Assembly (NCBI GenBank): GCA_043813895.1
Contig: JBDRKQ010000205.1
Span: 1-29,952 of the forward strand
DNA from: CAZTAR01 sp043813895
Lineage (GTDB): Bacteria > Planctomycetota > Phycisphaerae > UBA1845 > UTPLA1
Length of the DNA: 29,952 nucleotides
Direction: 5' to 3'
Shown: piece by piece, positions 1 to 7,523 of the stretch
Layout: every line of letters starts with the position of its first letter
Numbering within the stretch: the stretch's first letter is position 1
Notes under the pieces: generated by a model
Seen by the model: the letters and a program-made list of their open reading frames with translations, nothing else
Told to the model about the DNA's origin: nothing
Databases searched by the model: none
Made by a program: the position numbers and the translations under genes

Positions 1-480
1 CGATTCACGGTGCTTTTTCCGTTCATGATGCTCTTAGCCCCCCAGGAATGCGTCGTTGCTTCTCCCGACTCCCGGCGGAGTCTCGCGTCCTCTGCGGCAT
101 CGCGTTGCGTGCCCGACGCAGACCCGCCAGCGTCCCCGTGATGCTGAGGCTGGAATGTGGTCCGGAATCCGAAGCCGCTTCCCAGCACTGTCAGGCGTGT
201 TGCTGCTGCTGCCAGTATCTTCGCGGGCGGAGCGCAGCCTTTCGCCGTCGCTGGCATCGGCGGATGACATTGGCCACCTGAGTAAACATACGATCCACAC
301 CGTAGCGGCGGCTGGCGCGGATCAGGACCGCACCGTGAGGCCGGTTTTTTCCAGACGGTCGGCCATTCCAGCATTGCCGGTGCCGGTCCGAATCGAGCCC
401 GCGCGGTGTCCTGCACCACTAATGCCGAGATTCTTTGCGGCTCGCGCGGAGAACTGTGGCGCCGACGCCAAAGCGGGTGG

Positions 481-595
481 GGTCACGGGCAGGACGCCCC
501 CGCCACAATCCGGTTCCGGCTGCAGTTGTTGTCGTCGATCCCTCAACCCCTTGGTCCCTCGGTCCCTCTGCCTGCAGGCCCGAGGCCGCGCTGTG
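481..595 (-). repeat. Interspersed repeat, family A, copy 1 (inverted relative to copy 2)
   Basis: Read on the minus strand from 595, this stretch aligns base for base with 1542 onwards on the plus strand. Shared segments include CACAGCGCGGCCTC, GAGGGACC, TTGAGGGATCG, CGACAACAACTGC, GCCGGAACCG and ATTGTGG. A few substitutions and short length differences separate the two copies. No terminal duplication or coding capacity is visible. It lies in a region without a gene, whereas copy 2 lies inside a reading frame. Confidence 0.8.
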
Positions 596-769
596 TACGC
601 CTGACTGGCGGCGAGCACGATCCGCCTCACGCCGGTCAGAGCCAGGGGGGTTGGCAGCACTGCGGGGGGATGTCCGATAATCCTTGATAGTGTTGAACGC
701 GGAAGGTCCGCGCGTTCGTCGCGGCGGAACCATCCGCGTGTGGTTGCCTATTCGACACCGGGCCCAGCC

Positions 770-775
770 GGAGAG
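770..775 (+). promoter_or_regulatory. Ribosome binding site that sets the start of the first gene
   Basis: GGAGAG ends five bases before the ATG at 781. It supports 781, not the second ATG at 784, as the start of the Ig-like/TPR protein. Confidence 0.55.
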
Positions 776-780
776 ACCCT

Positions 781-2394
781 ATGATGCCTGAACACCTTGG
801 TAGGAATGTACCTTCACCCGCCGTGGCGATTTTCGTCGTTCTCGCATTCGTGCCACTGCTGGCCGGCAAGGCGGTTGCTCAGCAACCGCGTGCGCATTCA
901 GACATCCAGCTCCGGCCACCGGAAGGCGAGGTGCCCTGCATCTCCGCCGCGAGGCTGAATATCGGTTTCGAGACCGCGGAGCCGGGCCGATTGACGAAAG
1001 TGGAGCTCTGGTACACGCAGGATCAGGCTGCCACATGGCATCAGCAGACAGGCACTCGACCCGAGGCGAATGGAATCGCCTTCGACCCGCCCGCTGACGG
1101 TCTCTACGGTTTCTACATCATCCTGCACAACGCCGGCGGTGCGTCTGCTCCGGCGCCGAAGCCAGGCACACCCCCGCAGCATTGGGTCCGTGTCGATCGT
1201 GCCGCGCCCTTGGTGCAGCTTCTTCAACTCGTGCCGGACGAGCGGTTCGACCTGAACCGCACGATCCTCCTCCGCTGGGCGACCCGAGACGACAACCTGC
1301 CGGATCGGCCCGTCACACTTCACTATCGCACGGCACAAACCAAAAGGTTCCGACTCGTTGCTGAATCGCTTGCAGCGAACAGCACTTATCGATGGACGGT
1401 GCCGGAGGACGCCTCTGGTAAGCTGGAAATCAAGATCACGGCCACGGACCTTGCCGGTAACCGCGGGCAATACGTCGCCGACTGGCTGCGAATCCAAGGG
1501 GGTGAGGTGTGGGACGTCCGGGCCGGACAGGCTGGCGGAGGCACAGCGCGGCCTCCGGCCGCGGGCGGAGGGACCAAGGGACCAAGGGACCGAGGGATTG
1601 AGGGATCGGCGACAACAACTGCGGCCGGAACCGAATTGTGGCACAGGCGTCCCGCCTGTGATCCTACCGGCGAGACGCCGGTGCTCCCCGGAGCGCCGGC
1701 ACCACAGGTTTCTTCGCAGGCGGCGGAACGGCGGTTCCACGAGATGCCTGAAGTGGATCCCAGGGGCGATCCCGGCTCGCCCACCCGAGAGTCCCGGGAG
1801 ACGGCCGTTTTGAGCAACCGTGTTGCGGCAGGGGTGGACGTTCGCGCGGCTTCCGAGGCCGCGAGCCCGCAGCCGCAGCCCAGCGCAGCGGAGGATGCGA
1901 AAAAACGTTATGATCTTGGGACTTGGTATCGTCTGCGTGGAGAACACGAGTTGGCGGTGGCCCGATTTCGGGAGGCGTTGTCGCTCGATCCGAACCTTCT
2001 TCAGGCACGCAACGATCTTGCCGGGCTCCTGTATATCCAGGGAGACCACAAGAGCGCAGAGCGGGAGTTCGAGGCGCTGTTGGAGAAGGACCCGCAGCAC
2101 CGATCCGCGCTGAAGAGCCTGGCGTTTGTGCAAGCTGCACGGTGCAAGTTCGATTGCTCCGAGGAGACGTTGCAGAAGCTGCTGCTCTTCGAACCGGAAG
2201 ACGCGGAGGCCTGGCTTCACCTGGGTGATGTCAGGATGTACTTGGGAGATCGGTGGGCGGCTCGCGAGGCGTGGGCAAAAGCCGGCTTCCTGAAGAGTGC
2301 CGAAAAGGAAACGGCCGATCGCGCGAAGAAACGTTTGGAGGCGTTCCCGCGGGACCGCCTGCCCGGTGACGGGCCGGGCGGAGAAGATGAATAG
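781..2394 (+). CDS. Secreted or periplasmic Ig-like/TPR protein carrying an in-frame repeat insertion
   Basis: The 537-residue product starts with a signal peptide: a hydrophobic run at about residues 14-29 followed by AVA-QQ, with probable cleavage near residue 33. Residues ~40-240 look like two beta-sandwich (Ig/FN3-like) modules; the second is introduced by DRAAPLVQLL and ends TATDLAGNRG. Residues ~373-505 contain TPR-type helices with motifs such as AVARFREALSLDPN and AEAWLHLGD. Such proteins usually act as scaffolds or envelope assembly factors, but no precise role can be inferred. Between the two parts, residues ~254-309 are encoded by repeat family A and form a low-complexity Gly/Pro/Thr/Arg linker. 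The stop lies 83 bases before the holA start, so the two genes may be co-transcribed. The reading frame is certain; the function is unknown. Confidence 0.85.
   Translation: MMPEHLGRNVPSPAVAIFVVLAFVPLLAGKAVAQQPRAHSDIQLRPPEGEVPCISAARLNIGFETAEPGRLTKVELWYTQDQAATWHQQTGTRPEANGIAFDPPADGLYGFYIILHNAGGASAPAPKPGTPPQHWVRVDRAAPLVQLLQLVPDERFDLNRTILLRWATRDDNLPDRPVTLHYRTAQTKRFRLVAESLAANSTYRWTVPEDASGKLEIKITATDLAGNRGQYVADWLRIQGGEVWDVRAGQAGGGTARPPAAGGGTKGPRDRGIEGSATTTAAGTELWHRRPACDPTGETPVLPGAPAPQVSSQAAERRFHEMPEVDPRGDPGSPTRESRETAVLSNRVAAGVDVRAASEAASPQPQPSAAEDAKKRYDLGTWYRLRGEHELAVARFREALSLDPNLLQARNDLAGLLYIQGDHKSAEREFEALLEKDPQHRSALKSLAFVQAARCKFDCSEETLQKLLLFEPEDAEAWLHLGDVRMYLGDRWAAREAWAKAGFLKSAEKETADRAKKRLEAFPRDRLPGDGPGGEDE
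1542..1707 (+). repeat. Interspersed repeat, family A, copy 2, inside the coding sequence
   Basis: This is the second copy of the repeat found inverted at 481-595. Beyond the shared part it carries two perfect hairpins, CACAGGCG-TCC-CGCCTGTG at 1642-1660 and ACCGGCG-AGA-CGCCGGT at 1666-1682, followed by a GGTGC/GCACC pair ending near 1707. It contains the near-tandem units GGGACCAAGGGACCAAGGGACC. It is translated in frame as part of the Ig-like/TPR protein and falls exactly in the linker between the domains. Confidence 0.8.
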
Positions 2395-2477
2395 AGAAGA
2401 AGCGACACGGGTTGCGGAGCGGCGTGGGCGAGACGCCTCGTGCAGCCGCGACTGCCGACAGGAAGTGGCTGCCTGCC

Positions 2478-3500
2478 ATGACCACACGAAAGACAGATTC
2501 CCCAGCAGGGAAACGGTTCCCTTTTTACGCGGTGTACGGCGCCGACGCGTTCTTACGCCGACGGGCGCTCGACGAAATCACGCACAGCGTGCTGGGCGAT
2601 GATGAAGACGGCATGGCGCTGGCGGAGTTTGAGGGGCCGACCGCCCAACTCGCCGACGTGCTCGACGAATGCCGCACGCCTTCGCTGCTCTCGCCGGTCC
2701 GGCTGGTATGCGTGCGGGACGCGGACGAGTTCGTGACGAAGTATCGCAAGGAGTTGGAGAAGTACGCGGAATCGCCAAGCCCCACGGGGTCGCTTGTGCT
2801 CGTCTGCACGAAGTGGAACAAGGGCTGGCGACTGTACAAGGCGGTGGAGGCAACCGGGCGAAACGTGAGCTGCGATCCGCCGAACCGTGGGGCGTTGCCT
2901 GGCTGGCTCGTGAATCACGCGAAGACCGTTCACGGTTGCACGCTCCAGAGGGCGGCTGCTCAGCGACTCGCCGATCTCACCGGGGACGACCTGGGACGAC
3001 TGGACATGGAACTGGCGAAGGTATCGACTTTCGTTTCGCCGCGGAAGACGATCCGGCCGGAGGACGTCGAGCAACTCGTGGGCGCCACACGTGTGGAAAC
3101 GGTGTTCAAGATCACCGACGCCCTCGCGCAGGAAGACGCCAAAGAGGCGCTGGCACTCTGGGACCAGGTTCTGGCGACCGATCGTGATGCGCCTTATCGG
3201 GCGATCGGCGGTCTCGCGTTCGGCATCCGCAAGCTTGCCGAAGCGAAGCGCTTATTGCGGAAGGGGTTATCTCTGTTTAGCGTCACCAAAGAGCTGCGGT
3301 TATTCGGTCCTCCTGATACGATAAAACGGCAATTGGACCGGTTTTCCCTACGCCAATGGCAGGATCATCTGGTAAAACTGTTGCAAATCGACATGGCCGC
3401 AAAGTCGGGACTCGGCACCGTGCGGTCGGCAGTCGAGAAACTGATCGTCGAAATGTCGACGGCGCCGCCCCCCCGCAGGCCGACGCCGACACAACCCTGA
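2478..3500 (+). CDS. holA: DNA polymerase III subunit delta
   Basis: This 340-residue protein matches the length and layout of HolA, the clamp-loader subunit that opens the beta sliding clamp. The N-terminal motif FYAVYGADAFLRRRALDEI corresponds to the family's YGxDxFL(R) opening. The middle contains the LTGDDLGRLDMELAKVS segment (usual LxGDLRxLxxELEKL) and PEDVEQLVGATRVETVFKITDAL. The C-terminal collar helices follow (QWQDHLVKLLQIDMAAKSG). I chose the ATG at 2478 because the alignable region begins soon after it. An upstream in-frame TTG at 2412 would add 22 residues with no family similarity. AGGAAG lies about 12 bases before 2478, which is a rather long spacing. The stop is followed after 11 bases by the next gene. 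Confidence 0.9.
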   Translation: MTTRKTDSPAGKRFPFYAVYGADAFLRRRALDEITHSVLGDDEDGMALAEFEGPTAQLADVLDECRTPSLLSPVRLVCVRDADEFVTKYRKELEKYAESPSPTGSLVLVCTKWNKGWRLYKAVEATGRNVSCDPPNRGALPGWLVNHAKTVHGCTLQRAAAQRLADLTGDDLGRLDMELAKVSTFVSPRKTIRPEDVEQLVGATRVETVFKITDALAQEDAKEALALWDQVLATDRDAPYRAIGGLAFGIRKLAEAKRLLRKGLSLFSVTKELRLFGPPDTIKRQLDRFSLRQWQDHLVKLLQIDMAAKSGLGTVRSAVEKLIVEMSTAPPPRRPTPTQP

Positions 3501-3511
3501 GGTACTCAACC

Positions 3512-5080
3512 ATGCCGGCTAGTACGACGCGTTCAATCCCATGGCTCGTGGCTGTCTTTGCCCTTGCCGTTATCGGCGGTTGTCAATCGAACGACGAATG
3601 GAGATGGGACTGGTGGAACAAGGACGCGAGCGCGTCGAAACAACGGCCCGTCACAAAGAGCCGGCGCGCAGCACCGAAGTCCAACGTCGCCCGGACCGAT
3701 CGGCAGCCCGAATCCGAGGCAACGCCCGCTCAGGAATCCACCGATCCCCGGTCCCGTGAAGTGGATGCGAAGGTCCGCCGCTACGTCGAATCGATGAACC
3801 AAGATAATGAAGGGGACGGAACCTACAACGACTTCAATAGTAAGATCGCGCGCCAGCAGGACCCCAATCGCCGCGGTCGCATCCGGGATAGCGCTCAATC
3901 CGAGCGCCGCGAAGAACAGCGAATGGCCGACGCCCAACCGATTGGTCGTCAGCCCTTCCAGCCTAACGACGGCATCCATCGGGCGGATTCCCAGGAGCGT
4001 CCCCAAGTCGCTGACCGCGAGACAGCCGCGCGCGATTCCGACCCGGCTCCCCAACCTCAGGAAGAGCGTACCGCCCCCCCGCAGGTGATGCCTGCCGCAT
4101 TCACGGGGACCGAACAGCCGCCGTCTGAGGATGCGCAACGCGAGCCCGCCCAACCGGAAGCGTCTCGAATAGAGCGTGACCCGGCAGACACCGGCGTCCG
4201 CACGAATGTCCGTGCGGAGACGACGCTACAGGAGCCTGTCAAACCGACCGAAGACGCGCGCGTCACGCCTCCTCCGCCGGTGCTCGACGAGATCAAGATC
4301 ACGCCTGCTGCCGACACGCCTGTCGAGGCGCCGCGCACGACCGACGCGTCAGAATCACCCAGTGCGCCCGTGAAGGCGCGCGAGCCCGAGGATACTTTCG
4401 CCTACCGGCTCAAGGCACAGAAAGCCCTGGTCGCCAAAGACCCGAACAACCTGGCGGAGCAGTATCGGCTTCGCATGTGGTATCTCATTGACGGTCAGGA
4501 TGACAAGGCGCTTGCTCTTTCCGACGACATCGACGCGGACAAGCAGGAGATCCTCCAGGCTCAGATCCGCGCCCTGATGGCTGCCCGGGTGGTCACAGGC
4601 CGCGATCCCGCAATCGGGGCCAATCAGCTCCTCGAACCCATTGAGAATCTCCACAACATCGTACGGACGCGTGCCGACCTCCAGGTGTCACGGGTCGCGC
4701 TTTGCCGGGCGGTCGATGCGTTTGGCCTCTACGATCCGATCGAGCCAGCCGAGTTCCCCGCCGGAAGAGCCATCGACGTGCTCCTTTACATCGAGGTGGA
4801 CAACTACCGCTCTGACAAGATGCCGTCCGGTTTCTACCGCACCCTTTTGACCGTGCGTCCGAGCCTCCTGAACAAGTCCGGTGACGAACTTTGGAATGCC
4901 AAGTACGAGAACATCGAGGATCTCTCGCGGCGCCAGCGCCGTGACTTCTTCCTGACCATCCCCGAGAAGATCCCGGCCTCCCTTGCCCCCGGAGAATACG
5001 TCCTCAAGGTGGAAGTCGAAGATGTGCTGGCGGGCAAGATCAACAGCAACGTCGCCAAGTTCAAGCTGGTCTTGCCGTAG
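3512..5080 (+). CDS. Lipoprotein of unknown function
   Basis: The 522-residue product begins with a lipoprotein signal: Arg at residue 7, a hydrophobic stretch at ~9-23 and the lipobox VIGGC, with the lipidated cysteine at residue 24. Residues ~25-330 are charged, rich in Pro, Glu, Arg and Gln and probably disordered. A folded C-terminal region (~330-520) includes a helical part (FAYRLKAQKALVAKDPNN) and a beta-rich end (AIDVLLYIEVDNYRS ... LAPGEYVLKVEVEDVLAGK). I recognise no named family. The GAGGT motif overlapping the holA stop codon is spaced eight bases from the ATG at 3512, so translation is probably coupled to holA. The open frame extends upstream inside holA to 3356, but the lipobox fixes the start. 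Confidence 0.85.
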   Translation: MPASTTRSIPWLVAVFALAVIGGCQSNDEWRWDWWNKDASASKQRPVTKSRRAAPKSNVARTDRQPESEATPAQESTDPRSREVDAKVRRYVESMNQDNEGDGTYNDFNSKIARQQDPNRRGRIRDSAQSERREEQRMADAQPIGRQPFQPNDGIHRADSQERPQVADRETAARDSDPAPQPQEERTAPPQVMPAAFTGTEQPPSEDAQREPAQPEASRIERDPADTGVRTNVRAETTLQEPVKPTEDARVTPPPPVLDEIKITPAADTPVEAPRTTDASESPSAPVKAREPEDTFAYRLKAQKALVAKDPNNLAEQYRLRMWYLIDGQDDKALALSDDIDADKQEILQAQIRALMAARVVTGRDPAIGANQLLEPIENLHNIVRTRADLQVSRVALCRAVDAFGLYDPIEPAEFPAGRAIDVLLYIEVDNYRSDKMPSGFYRTLLTVRPSLLNKSGDELWNAKYENIEDLSRRQRRDFFLTIPEKIPASLAPGEYVLKVEVEDVLAGKINSNVAKFKLVLP

Positions 5081-5110
5081 CCTGCTCGGATTCACCCCAT
5101 CGGAGGACGC

Positions 5111-5725
5111 GTGCTGGAACCGGTCGGATCAACCTCCTGGCACAACCGGCATCTCGCCTGCCTCCGCAGTTTGAACAAGATTCTGCTGCGCGAAGGGACC
5201 GTCCGCCCCATTGTGTTGGTCGTCGGGCCCGGTGCGGTCACGCGCATCGCCGCGTGGCTGCTGAATGACGCGGCCATGTCGGACGTTTCAGGCCTGCGCA
5301 AACTGATCGGAGACGCCGCGCGGTATGGAGATCAACTTTTGCGCCGGCTGCCCATCATGCCGCTGCGGTCGCTGGAACCCGTGGAGGTCGAAGAGACGAT
5401 CTCGATCGAACATCGGCTCGTCGTCGCGGACACGTCTGGAAGAGTGCTGTCGGCCGTCGCAAGCGAGCTGCCCCAGGCGGAGTGTCACCGCGTTGACATC
5501 TCTTGCGAGCCATTACCGACACGCGCTGAGGTTGTCATTGCTTTCAATGTCGTCTGTCGTCTGGACGATCCTGCCGCAGGAATACGCCATCTTGTCGAAG
5601 CCGTGCGGCCCGGCGGCTGGATGTTGATCGACGACCGCTCCGCGGAGGCCCAGTCCGACGCCCTGTCCGATTTCACCGTCGTCGCCCCGAAGATTCATCG
5701 GCGGCGATCGGAGCCGCGGCTGTGA
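5111..5725 (+). CDS. Class I methyltransferase-like protein with a degenerate SAM-binding loop
   Basis: This 204-residue protein starts at GTG 5111, with GGAGG at 5102-5106. Its C-terminal half has the order of a class I SAM-dependent methyltransferase (type 11). It has a beta strand and turn HRLVVADTSGRVL, an acidic-loop-like HRVDIS, AEVVIAFNVVCRLDDP (usual FDxVxxxxVLHHLxDP) and HLVEAVRPGGWMLIDDRS (usual RVLKPGGxLLI). The glycine-rich motif I (GxGxG) is replaced by ADTSGRV, so SAM binding is doubtful. An earlier VVGPGAV sits near residue 37 but is too far from the rest to serve as motif I in the usual fold. It lies 30 bases after the lipoprotein gene, in the same direction. Confidence 0.7.
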   Translation: MLEPVGSTSWHNRHLACLRSLNKILLREGTVRPIVLVVGPGAVTRIAAWLLNDAAMSDVSGLRKLIGDAARYGDQLLRRLPIMPLRSLEPVEVEETISIEHRLVVADTSGRVLSAVASELPQAECHRVDISCEPLPTRAEVVIAFNVVCRLDDPAAGIRHLVEAVRPGGWMLIDDRSAEAQSDALSDFTVVAPKIHRRRSEPRL

Positions 5726-5831
5726 GGGCGAGGCAGGCGCTCAAGATCAGAGCCGCGCGTGTAAGAAAGCGGTCAGCGTCCGACCTTTGAGAAGGCCCGC
5801 GAATTCGTCATTCCCGTCGGCCACGGGGGGC

Positions 5832-5848
5832 CGACGCTACGAGCGTCG
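5832..5848. repeat. Small perfect hairpin upstream of the UroD-like gene
   Basis: CGACGCT-ACG-AGCGTCG forms a seven-base-pair stem with a three-base loop, about 33 bases before the next start codon. No T-tract follows, so it is not a typical intrinsic terminator. It may be a repeat remnant or a leader structure. Confidence 0.4.
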
Positions 5849-5881
5849 CATCGGACGATGCGCGAACCGGAAAGGGAGATC

Positions 5882-7012
5882 ATGAGCAACCTGGAGAGAG
5901 TGCGGAAGTTGCTCGGCGGCGATGCCGCGGCGGGGCCGTTGGTCGGTTGTTGGTATCATTTCCCGCCCGGGCAACATGCGCCGGCGATTGCTGCGGACGC
6001 GCATCTTCGCCACTTGGAGCAGTACGATCTCGACTTTCTGAAAGTCATGAACGAGGTGGGTTACCCGCGTGAGTCTCTGGGACCCTCGGGCGTACTGCGG
6101 GATGTTGCCGATTTGAAGAAGCTGCCCGTCCTGCCAGGCGACGCCGCGCCGTTCGACCTTCAGCTCGACTTGATTCGACGCCTTCGCGAGCGGCTTCTCG
6201 GTCGCGTCGCCATGACCTCGACGGTCTTTCACGCCTGGATGGTGTTGCGCAGCCTGTTGGCCCCGCCCACGGACGTGCACCGTCCGCCCGTCATCGAGTT
6301 GGCGGAGGATCCCCGGGACAAGCTTCTGACGCGTTGGCTGGAACAGGATCGCTCCGCGATCCGGGGCGCGTTGGATGCCATCGCCGCGACACTCGCGAAC
6401 TTCGCCAGGGCCTGCATCGAAGCGGGGGCGGACGGCATCTACCTGGCGACGCGCGACGACTGGGTAGACACGTCGGCGAACCGTGATGCTGTTGGGGATG
6501 CTGCCGGAGATGCCCAATGGGGGGCCGTCGGGGATCTTGTTGGGGATGCCCGCTGCGCCCCATCCGGCGGGGAGAATCTGGGCGTGTACGATGCGTTGGT
6601 GGCCGAGACGGATCGGAGGATACTCCGCGTCGCTTCGGACGGGTGGTTTAATTGGCTTCATCTGTGCGGCAAGCCGCTTCGGTTCACGCGGCATCTCGCC
6701 GAGCCGAATCTCCACGTGGTGCACTGGGCGGATCGTGTGACCGGCCCACCGATTGCTGAGGCGCGGACAACGATCGAGTCCGTCGGCTCGCCCGCTTCAC
6801 GCTCACCCCTCGTCATCGCGGCTGGTGTGGACAACCTGCAAACGCTGCCGACCGGCAGTGCGAATTATGTGGCTGCCGAAGTTCGTGACGCCAAGCAAGC
6901 CGCCGCCGGTCACCCACTGATCATCGCGCCCGGCTGCACCTACGACCCCGAGACCGTTCCCGCCGAGAACATCCGCGCGATGGTGGAAGAGGCCCGGCGG
7001 CGCCAGAAGTAG
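5882..7012 (+). CDS. Uroporphyrinogen decarboxylase (UroD) family protein, not HemE
   Basis: The 376-residue product has the C-terminal signature of the UroD superfamily: FNWLHLCGKP, HVVHWADRVTGPP, a final PLIIAPGCTYDPETVPAENIRAMVEEAR (usual PGCxxxxxTPxENxxAxxxA) and the mid-protein EAGADGIYLATRDDW. The N-terminal RQAGR signature of true HemE is absent, so it is more likely a methyltransferase-like or uncharacterised member of the superfamily. I prefer the ATG at 5882 to the one at 5858, because AAGGGAG lies just before it and the family alignment begins there. Residues ~199-230 are an unusual Gly/Asp/Ala stretch with four VGD/AGD units that looks like an inserted loop. Confidence 0.8.
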   Translation: MSNLERVRKLLGGDAAAGPLVGCWYHFPPGQHAPAIAADAHLRHLEQYDLDFLKVMNEVGYPRESLGPSGVLRDVADLKKLPVLPGDAAPFDLQLDLIRRLRERLLGRVAMTSTVFHAWMVLRSLLAPPTDVHRPPVIELAEDPRDKLLTRWLEQDRSAIRGALDAIAATLANFARACIEAGADGIYLATRDDWVDTSANRDAVGDAAGDAQWGAVGDLVGDARCAPSGGENLGVYDALVAETDRRILRVASDGWFNWLHLCGKPLRFTRHLAEPNLHVVHWADRVTGPPIAEARTTIESVGSPASRSPLVIAAGVDNLQTLPTGSANYVAAEVRDAKQAAAGHPLIIAPGCTYDPETVPAENIRAMVEEARRRQK

Positions 7013-7208
7013 CGTCGTCCCCCCGCGGCCGACGACGAACACCACCCACTGCCACAGCCGGACAGGGGCGACGGCCGATACGGAAACACGCAAACCGCTC
7101 TGGTGCTTCGTTCGATCCGTGGAGGACTCCCGCTGAAGGTGCGTGCGAGAAGGCGTCTTCGGTCCGGCCAGGGTGCCTGCGAGGCAGCAGGTGGTATTGG
7201 TTCGCTCT

Positions 7209-7269
7209 GGGTGCCACGGGCGGCTTGACCGCCCGTGCCGGCGCCGGCTGCAAGCAGCCAGTGGCACCC
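7209..7269. repeat. 61-bp two-hairpin element, family B, copy 1
   Basis: The element is bounded by perfect 9-bp inverted repeats GGGTGCCAC and GTGGCACCC. Inside are two hairpins, GGGCGG-CTTGA-CCGCCC and GGCTG-CAAG-CAGCC. A same-length copy lies at 15144-15204 and a half copy at 21605-21633. It has no coding capacity and resembles REP/REPIN-type or miniature palindromic elements in layout. Confidence 0.8.
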
Positions 7270-7283
7270 GCCAATCAAAGTGT

Positions 7284-7419
7284 ACCAGAACCGAAAACCC
7301 GAGTTCTTGTTGAGTCCATGGCGGATGTTGTCCCCATCGAGGCGGAGGGAGATACGCTGTCGGTCAAAGGGGGCTTCTTCCAGCGCGCAGGCGATGCTGG
7401 TTTTGCCAGATGAGGGCAG
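7284..7419 (-). pseudogene. Adenylylsulfate (APS) kinase fragment, relic
   Basis: Read on the minus strand, 7419 to 7284 translates to a segment with SSGKTSIACALEEAPFDRQ followed by LRLDGDNIRHGLNKNSGF. These match the P-loop (GxSGSGKTTIAxALExxLF) and the highly conserved LDGDNxRHGLNxxLGF motif of CysC, or of the C-terminal domain of CysN/CysC fusions. Only about 45 residues remain. There is no start codon context, the upstream part of the P-loop is altered (LPSSGKT), and nothing after GF resembles the family. The flanking palindromic element at 7209-7269 abuts its 3' end. The assignment rests on motifs that are rare by chance, so I regard the relic as real; it cannot encode an active enzyme. 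Confidence 0.7.
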
Positions 7420-7523
7420 AATGCAACTGTTGCAGTGTGTGAGGGATCGTGCGAGCATACCGACTTTCGGCTCGCTTTCGTCGTTTGCGCACCCCCAAGA
7501 TGCGAGCGAATTGGGCTTGAGAC

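Larger units (their letters stand above)
1..780. other. Gene-poor region with one interspersed repeat copy
   Basis: I find no convincing coding sequence here. Open frames exist on both strands because the DNA is GC-rich, but none shows a recognisable domain and none has a ribosome binding site that stands out. The best frame (56-604, plus) has a short hydrophobic stretch near residues 45-56 and then becomes low-complexity Arg/Pro/Ser sequence, and it runs through the repeat at 481-595. A hairpin with stem CGCGGA and loop AGG lies at 698-712, about 70 bases before the first gene, and could belong to its leader. Confidence 0.5.
7013..7523. other. Intergenic region with a palindromic repeat and a gene relic
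   Basis: No intact gene is visible over 511 bases. The stretch holds the 61-bp two-hairpin element at 7209-7269. Immediately after it, on the minus strand, is a fragment of an adenylylsulfate kinase. The remaining sequence has no recognisable content. Confidence 0.6.

Noticed and set aside
56..604. 182-residue frame with a signal-peptide-like stretch
   Set aside because: The hydrophobic run is short, the remainder is unlike any protein and it crosses the repeat copy at 481-595.
898..2487. 529-residue open frame on the minus strand
   Set aside because: It lies antisense to the Ig-like/TPR gene and the holA leader, has no recognisable domain and is rich in Arg, Ser and Pro as expected for shadow frames in GC-rich DNA.
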